Source of the DNA: Actinomadura alba | GTDB taxonomy: Bacteria; Actinomycetota; Actinomycetes; Streptosporangiales; Streptosporangiaceae | Length of the DNA: 64,000 nt | Assembly: GCF_014323705.1 (NCBI RefSeq) | Contig: NZ_JABVEC010000016.1 | Span: 62,001 to 126,000 of the forward strand | Reading direction: 5' to 3' | Part shown: piece by piece, positions 25,654-34,407 of the stretch | Position numbering within the stretch: the first letter of the stretch is position 1 | Layout of the letters: every line of letters starts with the position of its first letter | Notes under the pieces: model-generated | Told to the model about the DNA's origin: nothing | The model's input: the letters and a program-made list of their open reading frames with translations, nothing else | The model's database searches: none | Made by a program: the position numbers and the translations under genes

Positions 25654-28600
25654 CGACGCTCCCGTTCCCGTTGCCGTTGCCGTTCCCGTTCCCGTTCCCG
25701 TTCGCGTTCGCGTTCGCGTTCCCGTTCGAGGCGGACACCAGCCCGGCGATGTAGTCGGAGACCGCGGCGATGGTCGGCTGCCGCCACAGCAGGGTCGTGG
25801 GCAGCGAGCACCGGAACCGTTTCTCCAGCCGCCGCCGGACGACCACCGTCAGCACCGAGTCCAGCCCCTGCTCGACCAGCGGGCGGTGCGGCGACAGATC
25901 GGTGGGGTCCAGCCGCATCTCCCCGGCGATCTGCACGCCGACCTCCTCGATCAGGAATGCGCGCAACTCCTCCGGTCCCAGGTCGGCGAACGAGTCGGCG
26001 GGCCGTACGCCTTCGGCGCCGTTCTCCCCGGTGGTCGGCACATCGATCACCGGGTACCGCAGTCCCGACAGCCAGCCGACGACGGCGCCGGCGCTGTCGG
26101 TCACCCGTACCTGCACCGTGTCGGTGCGCTCGTGGTCGAGCCACACCTCGATGTCCACGACGCCCGGTGGCTCTCCCACCGTGACCAGCCGATCGACGTG
26201 CGTGACCATGCGCAGCAGCGGGTCGCCGGGGAACGCGCTCGGCGCCACCGACATCACCGCGTCCAGAACCGGCGCCCACGTGCCGGCCGGTCCGCACCGG
26301 ACCCGGGCGCGCAGCGCGCCGTGGCCGCGCAGCAGTTCCTCGACCGTCCAGTCGAACCCGGTGCCGGGTACGCCGACGGCGGCCAGCCGCTGCGTGACCG
26401 TGCCCGGCTCCGCCGGAGTGAGCGGCTGCGCCGGCGGGGTCGGCGCCTCTCCCGGTGTGCCGGGCACCGTGGCCGTGGCGATCATCTGCCAGGCGGCGTC
26501 CGGCTCGCCCGCGACGCGGGCGGCCAGCCGCAGCCCGGTCTCCTGCCGTACGACCTGAACCTCGCGGCGATCGGCGGTCAGCAACGGCGCCGACATCGTC
26601 ACCTCGCCGAGCACCTGAGCGCCGGAGGCGGCGAAGAAGGTCGCCGCCAGCACCGCGGCCGGCACGATCTCCACGCCCTCGATGGCGTGGCTGCCGGGAT
26701 AGGGCCGGGTCTGGTCGTCCAGGCCGGTCCGCCAGAGCCGGACATCGGTCCCCGCGAGGTCGATGCCGTCACCGAGCAGCGTGTGCGTGTCCGGGTCGTG
26801 GCCGCGACCGCCGGTGTCCGGGGCCGAGGGTGCGCGCCAGTGCCTGCGGCGCTGCCAGGGGTACGTGGGGAGCGCGACCGGCCCACCGGCCGGCTGCAGC
26901 CGGTGCCAGTCCACGTCGAGGCCGGCGCAGTGCGCCGCGGCCACGCCGGCCAGCAGAGTGGCCCGCCCGGGCCGGTTCCGGCGCAGCGACGCACCGACGA
27001 AGACGTCCTCGTGCCCGCCCGCGTTCAGCGTCTCCAGCACCGAGTGGGTGACCACCGGGTGCGGGGCGATCTCGACGAACGCGCGGTATCCGTCGGCCGC
27101 CGCCGACGCGACCGCGTCGGCCAGGCGTACCGGCCGGCGCAGGTTCGTCGCCCAGTACGCGCCGTCGAAGCCGGGCATCGCCCGTGGATCGTCCAGCGCC
27201 GTCGAGTAGACCCGGATGCCGGGGGCACCGGCCGTCAGGTCGGCCGCGGCGGCGGTCAACTCGGCCAGCAGCGGATCCATCTGCGGCCCGTGGAACGCCA
27301 CGTCCGAGGCGACGCGACGGGCCGGGATCCCCTGCTCGAGCCAGCCGGCCAGCACCTCGGCCACGGCGCCGGTGTCGCCGGAGACGACCGTCGAGCCGGG
27401 CGACGACGCGATCGCGGCGACCACGTCGGTACGCTCCGCCAGCAGCCGCGTCGCCTCGTCGAACGGCAGCTGCACCATGGCCATCGCACCGCGACCGGCG
27501 ACCCTCCGCAGCAGCCGGGACCGCCGGCAGATCAACCGGGCGCCGTCCAGGCGGCTCAGTGCCCCGGCCGTCACGGCGGCGGCGATCTCGCCGACCGAAT
27601 GGCCGATCACCGCGTGCGGGCGCAGCCCGTACTCGCGCCACAGTTCGACCAGGCCGAGCTGCATCGCGAAGATCATGGTCTGGATCCGGTCCACCTCGGT
27701 CAGCTCACCCTCGGTGAGCGCCTCCCGCGGCGAGAAGCCGATCTCGGCGGCGAACACCGGCTCCAGCTCGTCGATGACGGCGGCGAACGCCGGCTCGGTC
27801 GCCAGCAGCTCCCGGCCCATGCCGGCCCACTGCGAGCCGTGTCCGGAGAACACGAACACCGGGCCGGGACCGGGATCGACGAGCACCCGCCCGGTGGTCA
27901 CCGCGTCGTTCGGTGTGCCGGCCGCCAGGGCGCGCAGACCGTCGGCCAGCGCGGCCGGGTCCGCCGCCACCACCGCCCGGTGCGGCAGGTGGGCGCGGCG
28001 CAGCGCGAGCGTGTGCCCGACGTCCGCCGCCGGCAGGCGTCCGACGGCGTCGCCGAGGTTGCCGGCGGCCTGCCGCAACGCCGCCCGCGACGCGGCGGAC
28101 ACCGGATACAGCCGGCCCGCGGTCCCCTCGGCGGGCTGCGGTGCCGGCGGCGCCTGTTCGAGGACGACGTGGGCGACGGTGCCGCCGTAGCCGAAGGCGG
28201 AGACCGCGGCCCGGCGCGGGTGCGCTCCGTCATCGCCCCGGTCATCGCCCCGGTCATCGCTCCGGTCATCGCCCCGGCCTGGCCACGGCGTCGGCGCGTC
28301 GACCACGCGCAGTCCGGCGCCCTCCCAGTCGACGGCCGGAGTGGGCGTGTCGAGCCGGCTCGGCGGCAGCTCACCGCGATCGAGCGCCAGTACGGCCTTG
28401 ACCAGGCCGGCAACGCCGGCGGCGCCTTCGAGGTGGCCGATGTTGGACTTGGCCGAGCCGATCAGGCACGGCCGCTCCGCCGGCCTGCCCGCCCCGTACA
28501 CCGCGCCCAGCGCGGCGGCTTCGAGGGGGTCGCCGACCGCGGTGCCGGTGCCGTGCGCCTCGACGTAGTCGACCGTGCCCGGCTCGACGCCCGCCTGCCG

Positions 28601-29488
28601 CAGCGCGCGGCGCATGACGTGCTCCTGCGCCTGGCCGCACGGCGCCATGATGCCCACGGTGCGGCCGTCCTGGTTGACCGCACTGCCGCGGATGGTCGCG
28701 AGGACCCGGTCCCCGTCCCGTACGGCGTCGGCGAGCCGCTTGAGCACCACGACCGCGGCGCCCTCTCCCCGCCCGTACCCGTCGGCGGCGGCGTCGAACG
28801 ACTTGCTCCGCCCGTCCGGCGCCAGCGTGCCCGCGGCGTCCAGGGTCAGCGTCTCGCCGGGGGACAGGATGAGGTTGACCCCGCCGGCCAGCGCCACGTC
28901 GGTCTCCCCGGCCCGCAGGGCCTGCCCGGCCAGGTGGACGGCGACCAGCGACGCCGAGCACGCCGTGTCCACCGCCAGGCTCGGGCCGCGCAGGTCGAGC
29001 GCGTACGACACGCGGTTGGCCACCGCGCAAGTGGCGGCGCCGATCCCGGTCCACGCCTCGATGTCGGGCAGGTCCTCCAGCAGCCGGTGCCCATAGTCGC
29101 CGGTGCAGACGCCCACGTACACGCCCGCGTCCGTGCCGGCCAGCGCGTCCGGCGACACCCCGGCGTGCTCCAGCGCCTCCCACGCGGTCTCCATCACGAG
29201 CCGCTGCTGCGGGTCCATCAGCTCCGCTTCGCGCGGCGAGAGCCCGAAGAACTCCGCGTCGAAGTCGGCCACCCCGGCCAGGAAGCCGCCGCGGGCGACG
29301 GTGCGGCGGACCGCCGCCGCGTACGACGGGCCGCGGTCGGCGTAGTCCCGCCAGCGGTCGGCCGGCTCCGGTCCGCTGGCGTCCCGTCCCTCGCGCAGCA
29401 GGTTCCAGTACTCGTCCGCCGAATCGGCGCCACCGGGCAGGCGGCAGCCGATCCCGATCACCGCGATCGCCTCGGCCGGTCGGTCCAT
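25643..29488 (-). CDS. Iterative type I polyketide synthase, orsellinate-synthase type (KS-AT-DH-ACP)
   Basis: A 1281-residue single-module PKS. The start at 29488 (TGATG overlap with the preceding gene) opens MDRPAEAIAVIGIGCRLPGG. KS: active Cys in DTACSASLVA (~177), EAHGTGTAVGD, NIGHLEGAAG. AT: FVFSGHGSQWAGMG, Ser in GHSVGEIAAA (~629), VAFHGPQMD (malonyl-type pattern). DH/product-template-like: HAIEGVEIVPAAV (~933, H-x3-G-x4-P). ACP: Ser in GLDSVL (~1208). There is no KR and no terminal thioesterase. Length and order match AviM/CalO5-type bacterial orsellinate synthases, whereas 6-methylsalicylate synthases carry a KR. After the ACP comes an unusual Asn-Gly/Asn-Ala repeat tail. The product is presumably offloaded by the KAS III-like partners. 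Confidence 0.93.
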   Translation of the reverse strand: MDRPAEAIAVIGIGCRLPGGADSADEYWNLLREGRDASGPEPADRWRDYADRGPSYAAAVRRTVARGGFLAGVADFDAEFFGLSPREAELMDPQQRLVMETAWEALEHAGVSPDALAGTDAGVYVGVCTGDYGHRLLEDLPDIEAWTGIGAATCAVANRVSYALDLRGPSLAVDTACSASLVAVHLAGQALRAGETDVALAGGVNLILSPGETLTLDAAGTLAPDGRSKSFDAAADGYGRGEGAAVVVLKRLADAVRDGDRVLATIRGSAVNQDGRTVGIMAPCGQAQEHVMRRALRQAGVEPGTVDYVEAHGTGTAVGDPLEAAALGAVYGAGRPAERPCLIGSAKSNIGHLEGAAGVAGLVKAVLALDRGELPPSRLDTPTPAVDWEGAGLRVVDAPTPWPGRGDDRSDDRGDDRGDDGAHPRRAAVSAFGYGGTVAHVVLEQAPPAPQPAEGTAGRLYPVSAASRAALRQAAGNLGDAVGRLPAADVGHTLALRRAHLPHRAVVAADPAALADGLRALAAGTPNDAVTTGRVLVDPGPGPVFVFSGHGSQWAGMGRELLATEPAFAAVIDELEPVFAAEIGFSPREALTEGELTEVDRIQTMIFAMQLGLVELWREYGLRPHAVIGHSVGEIAAAVTAGALSRLDGARLICRRSRLLRRVAGRGAMAMVQLPFDEATRLLAERTDVVAAIASSPGSTVVSGDTGAVAEVLAGWLEQGIPARRVASDVAFHGPQMDPLLAELTAAAADLTAGAPGIRVYSTALDDPRAMPGFDGAYWATNLRRPVRLADAVASAAADGYRAFVEIAPHPVVTHSVLETLNAGGHEDVFVGASLRRNRPGRATLLAGVAAAHCAGLDVDWHRLQPAGGPVALPTYPWQRRRHWRAPSAPDTGGRGHDPDTHTLLGDGIDLAGTDVRLWRTGLDDQTRPYPGSHAIEGVEIVPAAVLAATFFAASGAQVLGEVTMSAPLLTADRREVQVVRQETGLRLAARVAGEPDAAWQMIATATVPGTPGEAPTPPAQPLTPAEPGTVTQRLAAVGVPGTGFDWTVEELLRGHGALRARVRCGPAGTWAPVLDAVMSVAPSAFPGDPLLRMVTHVDRLVTVGEPPGVVDIEVWLDHERTDTVQVRVTDSAGAVVGWLSGLRYPVIDVPTTGENGAEGVRPADSFADLGPEELRAFLIEEVGVQIAGEMRLDPTDLSPHRPLVEQGLDSVLTVVVRRRLEKRFRCSLPTTLLWRQPTIAAVSDYIAGLVSASNGNANANANGNGNGNGNGNGNGSVDAG
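25660..25731. repeat. Hexanucleotide tandem repeat encoding an Asn-Gly/Asn-Ala tail
   Basis: On the plus strand about a dozen units of cgttcc, cgttgc and cgttcg follow one another in blocks. On the PKS-coding strand they give alternating Asn-Ala then Asn-Gly dipeptides behind the ACP, ending SVDAG. Such a microsatellite is prone to slippage, so its length may vary between strains. Confidence 0.85.
28228..28277. repeat. 12-bp tandem repeat in the KS-AT linker
   Basis: Four near-identical copies of ggtcatcgcccc (one with a T change) encode a Gly-Asp-Asp-Arg-type charged repeat between KS and AT domains of the PKS. It is in frame and probably a flexible linker. Confidence 0.8.
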
Positions 29489-30549
29489 CACGCATCGCCT
29501 CCATACGTCCGCGACCACACGGGCGACTCGAGAATCTCCACGACGGCGGCCGAGATGGTCACGCCGGGCCCATAGGCGAACATCAGCAGGTGGTCGCCGG
29601 GTCCCAGGCCGCCACTGCGGACCAGATGCTCCAGCGCGACGATCTGGTCACTGGCACCGCAGTGGCCGATGGTCCGGCCGAACTCCCAGGTCGACCGGGA
29701 CGACGGGATGCCCAGCCGGTGCTCGCAGATCTGGTCGGCGATCTCCTGGGAGGTGTTCATGCACGCCACCCGGGTCACGTCGCCCGCCTTGATCCCGGCC
29801 TCCGACAGGGCCCGGTCGATCACCTCGGCCATCCGCTCGTCCAGCGTCACCAGCACCCCGGTCCCGTCGCCCTCGACGACCGCGCGCCGCCGGAACGCGT
29901 CGTTGTGCGCGGCGAAGTCCACCGTGCGCCCCTCGGTGACGCCGGGCGGGAACAGCGGCTCGGCGCAGCGGTGCATCTCCTCGGCCTGCGACACCGAGAC
30001 CGAGCACACCGACGCCAGCCGGGCGAACCCCGGCTCGGTATCGAGCACGACGGCGCTGCTCGCGTCACCGGCGACGGCCCCGGGCAGCATCCGCCACCGG
30101 TCGACCAGCGGAGTGCCGTAGTTGTCGGCGGCGACCAGCAGCGCCGCCTGGCGGCCGGGCCCGGCCCGCAGGTAGCCCGCGGCCAGCTCCAGGGCGGTGA
30201 ACATGCCGTTGCAGCCCTGTTTGAGCTGAGCGGACAGAACGCCGTCGCCGACCAGATGCCGTTGCACGTACGCCTGCGGCGGCCAGCCCTCCGGGCCCTG
30301 ATGCCAGGTCGAGGTGTACAGCAGCAGATCCAGATCGGTGGGAGACCGCCCGCTGCGGGCCACCGCGCTCCGTGCCGCGCGCAACGCCATCTCCGGTGCC
30401 GGGACGTCACCGGCCACCGCGACCGAGGCGAGCCGATGAAGCTCGACCTCCTCGGCCGGGTACCAGCCCGCCGCCACGGCGTGGTCCACGCCCACCGTGC
30501 CGGGCAGGTACGCCCCGACCCCGCTGATGTACATGTCCGCCGTCTCCAT
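29488..30549 (-). CDS. KAS III-like acyltransferase, first copy (catalytic His replaced)
   Basis: A 353-residue thiolase-fold protein of the CerJ/ChlB3/AviN class that transfers acyl groups from carrier proteins to sugars or other carriers. The active Cys113 is in QLKQGCNGMFTALELA, and an Asp301 stands in GHCGASDQ where FabH has Asn. The His position, His262 in the neighbouring copy (AFQHGRW), is Asn265 here (ACMNTSQ). It is co-transcribed and overlaps the PKS start by one base, as expected for the partner that unloads the aromatic acyl chain. Either the family tolerates Asn or this copy has an altered or scaffolding role. Confidence 0.85.
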   Translation of the reverse strand: METADMYISGVGAYLPGTVGVDHAVAAGWYPAEEVELHRLASVAVAGDVPAPEMALRAARSAVARSGRSPTDLDLLLYTSTWHQGPEGWPPQAYVQRHLVGDGVLSAQLKQGCNGMFTALELAAGYLRAGPGRQAALLVAADNYGTPLVDRWRMLPGAVAGDASSAVVLDTEPGFARLASVCSVSVSQAEEMHRCAEPLFPPGVTEGRTVDFAAHNDAFRRRAVVEGDGTGVLVTLDERMAEVIDRALSEAGIKAGDVTRVACMNTSQEIADQICEHRLGIPSSRSTWEFGRTIGHCGASDQIVALEHLVRSGGLGPGDHLLMFAYGPGVTISAAVVEILESPVWSRTYGGDA

Positions 30550-30590
30550 GCCGCCTCCCGGCTAGAACTCGATCACCGACGCGCGCCCGC

Positions 30591-31625
30591 TCACTGGTAC
30601 TCCCGCGGAATGTCGAGGATCCGCAGTACGGTGCAGGCCATTGCGGTGCCGGCGCCGAGCCCGACGAGCAGCACGTTGTCGCCGGGGGCCAGCGCCCCGT
30701 CGGCCAGCAGGTGTTCGAGGGCGACGAACTGGTCGCTGACCCCGAGGTGCCCGATGCGGGCGCCGTACTCCCAGGTGGTGTCGGCCAGGGTCAACCCGAG
30801 CCAGTTGAGCCCGCGGTGCTCCAGGTCGTCCCAGCGCCCGTGCTGGAAGGCCACGCGCGCCACCTCGTCGAGCGTGATCTCCGCCTCCTTGAGCGTGCGG
30901 TCGACCAGCTCCATCAGCGTCGTCTGGATCGCCAGCATGACGGCGGCGCCGTCACCGGCGAGCAGCCGCTTGCGGAACTCACGGTTGCGCGCGGCGAAGT
31001 CCAGCGGCCGGCCCACGGTCGCGTCCGGCGGGAACATCGGCACGCCGCCGTCGTTGACCGCCTCGGCCTCCGGCAGCACGATCACGTTGACCGACCGCAC
31101 CTCGGCGAACCCGGTGTCCGTGGTGATCAGCAGCGCGCACCCGGCGTCGCCCATCACGGTGCCCTCGATCATCCGCCACCGGTCGACCAGCGGGGTGCCG
31201 TGGTTGTCGGCGCCGACCAGCAGCGCGGTGCCGCCCGGCCGCAGGTACCCGGCGGCGAGCTGCAGCGCGCTGAACATCCCGCAGCATCCGTGCCGCAGTT
31301 CGACGGCCAGGACGTCGCCGCCGACCAGGTGCTGCTGCAGGTAGTACTGCGGCTCCCAGCCCTCCGGCCCCTGGTGCCAGACGTCGGAGTACAGCATGAG
31401 GTCGAGGTCGCGCGGTGACAGTCCGCCGGAGCGTTCGAACGCGTGCCGGGCGGCGCGCAGGGCCAGCTCCGGGGCCGGCACGTCGCCGGCCACCGCCGCA
31501 CCGCCGAGGCGGAAGTACTCCACCTCGTCGGCCGGATAGCGGCCCTCGGCGACGGCCGTCTCGATGCTGACCACCGGTGGCAGATGGACGCCGATACTGC
31601 GCAGGTACAAGTCGGATGTACGCAT
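30591..31625 (-). CDS. KAS III-like acyltransferase, second copy
   Basis: 344 residues, clearly paralogous to the downstream copy (shared PEGW, GTPLVDRWRM and AAGYLR motifs). The Cys-His-Asp triad of CerJ-type acyltransferases is complete: Cys114 (LRHGCCGMF), His262 (AFQHGRW) and Asp298 (GHLGVSDQ). In chlorothricin, polyketomycin, avilamycin and calicheamicin clusters such proteins accompany aromatic iterative PKSs and relay or load the aryl group. Two copies here suggest two acylations or a relay (inference). It lies 41 bp before the next gene. Confidence 0.87.
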   Translation of the reverse strand: MRTSDLYLRSIGVHLPPVVSIETAVAEGRYPADEVEYFRLGGAAVAGDVPAPELALRAARHAFERSGGLSPRDLDLMLYSDVWHQGPEGWEPQYYLQQHLVGGDVLAVELRHGCCGMFSALQLAAGYLRPGGTALLVGADNHGTPLVDRWRMIEGTVMGDAGCALLITTDTGFAEVRSVNVIVLPEAEAVNDGGVPMFPPDATVGRPLDFAARNREFRKRLLAGDGAAVMLAIQTTLMELVDRTLKEAEITLDEVARVAFQHGRWDDLEHRGLNWLGLTLADTTWEYGARIGHLGVSDQFVALEHLLADGALAPGDNVLLVGLGAGTAMACTVLRILDIPREYQ

Positions 31626-31688
31626 CTGTCTCTCCTTCAGCGCGGACCCGCCGCGGCACGGAGCGGTGGGGTCGAAAGCCGTCGGGCC

Positions 31689-32561
31689 TCACCGGGTGTC
31701 GGACATCGCAGCGGGGTCCGCCGACCCGTCGCGGAGCAGCAGCATCGGATCGTTCAGCTCGTACAACCCGCACATCGGCGGGCAGGCCTCGTAGCCGAGG
31801 AGCCGCTGGATGTCCTCGGGGTAGCCGCGGACCACGTCCAGCGGTACGGACAGGTACTGGTTCTCCTCCTGGCGGAGGTTGCCGAGGTCGTAGGCATACG
31901 ACAGGCCGGTGCGGGGCGCGTCCGAGGCGTTGACGCCGGCCCCGTGGTACGTGCTGCCGAGCCACAGCAGCGCGGAACCGGCCCGCATCTCGGCGGGCAC
32001 CGCCTCGTCGTCGCGGGGCGCCCGCTCGTCGCCCCACCGATGGCTTCCCGGAATCACGCGGGTGGCACCGGTGCGCGCGGTGAACTCGCTAGCGGCGATC
32101 ATGACCTGAACCCGGCTCTCCGGGCCCGGGTGGGTACGGAGGTGGGCCGTGTCGTCCCGGTGCAGACTCTGGATCGGCACACCGGGCCAGGTCTGGATGG
32201 CCCGCGATATGCCGAGCTGGATCGTCGGCACGAGCTCCACGCGATGCTCGCCGAGCCAGGCCTTCACCGGCCGCTGCAGGAAGTGCCGCGCTGTGCCGAG
32301 GAGGTGCGGCTGCCGCATGATCGTGACCGAACGCGCGGTCCGGCGTACCAGTCCTGGGAGGATCCGGGTCTTCTCGCCGACCAGCCGCCCGTCGCCGTCC
32401 GGCTGGCGTTCCAGGGCCGGCCCCAGGTCGTCCCACAGACCGCGGAGCGTTTCGGCGTCGACGAAGTCCTCGATGATCACTGCTCCGTCACGGTCGACCA
32501 CGTCTATCGCCTCGTCGACCGCGGCCGACGCGGACAGGGTGGTCAGCTTGGGATCAGTCAT
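31689..32561 (-). CDS. Phytanoyl-CoA dioxygenase-family (Fe(II)/2-oxoglutarate) oxygenase
   Basis: A 290-residue protein with the double-stranded beta-helix fold. DGAVIIEDFVDAETLRGLWD is typical of PhyH N-termini. The iron site is SLHRDDTAHL (His-x-Asp) plus STYHGAGVNAS (second His), and the oxoglutarate Arg is in APRTGLSYAYDLG. GSHRWGDE matches the PhyH P-G-S-H loop. In clusters the family hydroxylates, halogenates or closes rings; in orthosomycins related enzymes (AviO1/EvdO1) make orthoester or methylenedioxy bridges. The role here is unknown, but its place next to sugar and aryl genes is notable. The second gene of the operon. Confidence 0.87.
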   Translation of the reverse strand: MTDPKLTTLSASAAVDEAIDVVDRDGAVIIEDFVDAETLRGLWDDLGPALERQPDGDGRLVGEKTRILPGLVRRTARSVTIMRQPHLLGTARHFLQRPVKAWLGEHRVELVPTIQLGISRAIQTWPGVPIQSLHRDDTAHLRTHPGPESRVQVMIAASEFTARTGATRVIPGSHRWGDERAPRDDEAVPAEMRAGSALLWLGSTYHGAGVNASDAPRTGLSYAYDLGNLRQEENQYLSVPLDVVRGYPEDIQRLLGYEACPPMCGLYELNDPMLLLRDGSADPAAMSDTR

Positions 32562-32615
32562 TCCGGCCTCCGGGGAGAGCGCAGGGGGCTGGCTTTCGTG
32601 GTCTGTCCAAGGTGG

Positions 32616-34145
32616 TCAGGTCGCCCGGGCGGGCGGGCCGAACCATCGGGTGAGGACGCTCGGCAGCGACGCCGGGTCGGCGGGCGTGCTCCATGCGACG
32701 AAGCCGTCCGGCCGGATCAGCAGGGCGTCCGCCGGGGCCTCGGCGCATTCGGCGGTGACCACGTCGACCCGGTCGGACCAGGGCTCGGCGAGCGCACGCA
32801 ACCCGGGATCGGCGCCGAGGTCGAGCAGCAGTGGCCGCCCGGTGCGTTGCAGTTCCGCGACCCGTACGGTGCCGTCGGAGCGTTCGAGCCGCAGGTCCGG
32901 GCTGTAGCGCCCGGCCAGCGGGCCGGTCAGCGACGGGTCGCCCATGTCGTAGCTGATGTGCAGGTCGTCGACCAGGGCGGTGAGCTGCCGGTTCGCCTCA
33001 TCGCGGAGCAGCAGTTCCTTGAGCAGCCGGCGCAACGCGTCGACGTGCGGGCCGGGTCGCATCAACGCGATCGAGGCGCGCTGGATCTCCAGCGTCTGCG
33101 CGCCGATCGGATGCCGCTCCGAGGTGTACGTGTCGAGCAGATCCTCCTGGCACCAGCCTCGCGCGACCGCGGCGAGCTTCCAGCCGACGTTGACGGCGTC
33201 GCCCAGCCCGAGCCGCAGGCCTGGACCGCTCCAATGCGAGTGGACGTGGGCCGCGTCGCCGACTAGTAGTACCCGCCCGCTGCGGTACGTCTCGGCCTGC
33301 CGTGCGTTGTCGGTGAACCGGGTGATCTTCTTGACCTCGGTGACCGTCACCTTGGTGCCGCTGAGCCGGCGCAGCGCCCCCTGGAACTCCTCGAGCGTGA
33401 TGGGCGCGTCCCGACTCACCGGTGGGTCGCCGAATTCCAGCGTGATGAACCGGGGTGGTCCCTCCTCGTACACCAGGAGCCCGCCGTCCTTGCGGAACCA
33501 GCCGGGCAGGTGGAAGTCGGGGTCGTCGATCTCGGCGAAGGCGCGGTACCCGGTCGTGATGCCGTCCGTTCCCGGAAAGGCGATGCCGGACAGCTTCCGG
33601 ACCATGCTCCGGCCGCCGTCGCAGCCGACGAGCCATTCCGCCTCGATCCGGTACGGCCCGTCCGGTCCCTCGACGTCGAGGCCCACCCGGTCGTCGTCCT
33701 GGGTGAAGCCGGTGACCGTGTGGCCGCGCCGCACCTCGACACCGAGTTCCGTCGCGCGCCGCGCCAGGTCCTCCTCCAGCAGTTGCTGGGGCACCAGCAG
33801 GTCGGGCGACTCCGGGCGGAGGAGGAACATGCTGGCGAAATGCCGCGCGCCGGGGAACGCCTTGGGCAGCAGGCTGTCCGGCCGTCGCTCACCTGCGGCG
33901 ATGCGTGCCCGCTGCTCGGCGGTCGGTGGCGTGGTGGGGGTCTCGGTCACCCCGATCATGAGACCGCGACGGTCCATGATGTCGACGGCCCGCCCGGTGA
34001 TGCCCTCGGCCTTCGGGCGCCATTCGATCTCGGGCAGTCGTTCGAGCACCACCACCGGAACGTCGTGTAGTGCCACCTCGCAGGCGAGCATGAGCCCAAC
34101 CGGTCCACCACCGACAACCGCGACCTGAGCATCCCGAAACGCCAT
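32616..34145 (-). CDS. FAD-dependent aromatic hydroxylase (class A flavoprotein monooxygenase)
   Basis: 509 residues from ATG 34145, preceded by AGAGG. It has a Rossmann GxGxxG (VAVVGGGPVGLMLACEVALH), a DG motif (WLVGCDGGRSMVRK) and a GD motif (LLVGDAAHVHSHWSGPGLRL, then GDAVNVGWKLAAVARGW). The C-terminal thioredoxin-like domain ends LLIRPDGFVAW, as in phenol and polyketide hydroxylases (MhpA/RdmE type). It probably hydroxylates the aromatic ring made by the PKS. It is the first gene of the leftward operon; the 262-bp spacer upstream carries the promoter region. Confidence 0.9.
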   Translation of the reverse strand: MAFRDAQVAVVGGGPVGLMLACEVALHDVPVVVLERLPEIEWRPKAEGITGRAVDIMDRRGLMIGVTETPTTPPTAEQRARIAAGERRPDSLLPKAFPGARHFASMFLLRPESPDLLVPQQLLEEDLARRATELGVEVRRGHTVTGFTQDDDRVGLDVEGPDGPYRIEAEWLVGCDGGRSMVRKLSGIAFPGTDGITTGYRAFAEIDDPDFHLPGWFRKDGGLLVYEEGPPRFITLEFGDPPVSRDAPITLEEFQGALRRLSGTKVTVTEVKKITRFTDNARQAETYRSGRVLLVGDAAHVHSHWSGPGLRLGLGDAVNVGWKLAAVARGWCQEDLLDTYTSERHPIGAQTLEIQRASIALMRPGPHVDALRRLLKELLLRDEANRQLTALVDDLHISYDMGDPSLTGPLAGRYSPDLRLERSDGTVRVAELQRTGRPLLLDLGADPGLRALAEPWSDRVDVVTAECAEAPADALLIRPDGFVAWSTPADPASLPSVLTRWFGPPARAT

Positions 34146-34407
34146 TAACACCTCTTCTGGGGATAGCAATGAGCCTTGCTGGAAGAGTCGTCGGGTTACC
34201 ACTCACAAGACCGGCCACATTTACGGCGGTCTTGCACCCTGCGCGTTGACACATGTGTCCGTTCGGTCAGCGCCGATGCTAATCGGATGGCCCAAAAATG
34301 ACTAGTGGTGTCATTTTTCGGATTCGTCATGCATAATCTTCAGCGCTGATGATCACCGGCGTGCCGGGACGGCGCGGCCGCCCGGTGCCCAGGCGGGAGG
34401 TTGCCGG
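34146..34407. promoter_or_regulatory. Divergent control region of the biosynthetic cluster
   Basis: The spacer between the leftward ten-gene operon and the rightward P450-AKR pair. It has a perfect 12-bp palindrome GACACATGTGTC (34248-34259) overlapping a TTGACA hexamer (34246-34251). It also has an inverted repeat AAAAATGAC-n7-GTCATTTTT (34294-34318) in AT-rich context. Both are operator candidates. The cluster has no regulator gene of its own in the window, so the binding protein must be encoded elsewhere. Confidence 0.55.

Noticed and set aside
25660-25731. CRISPR-like repeat array
   Set aside because: Units are 6 bp with no spacers and in frame with the PKS; it is a microsatellite.
25643-29488. 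6-methylsalicylate synthase
   Set aside because: No ketoreductase domain is found between DH and ACP, and the length (~1280 residues) fits the KR-less orsellinate type.
25283-29575. Very long plus-strand open frame (over 1400 codons) opposite the PKS
   Set aside because: It is the antisense shadow of the GC-rich PKS gene: its translation is Arg/Gly/His-rich without domains, whereas the minus strand has all PKS motifs.
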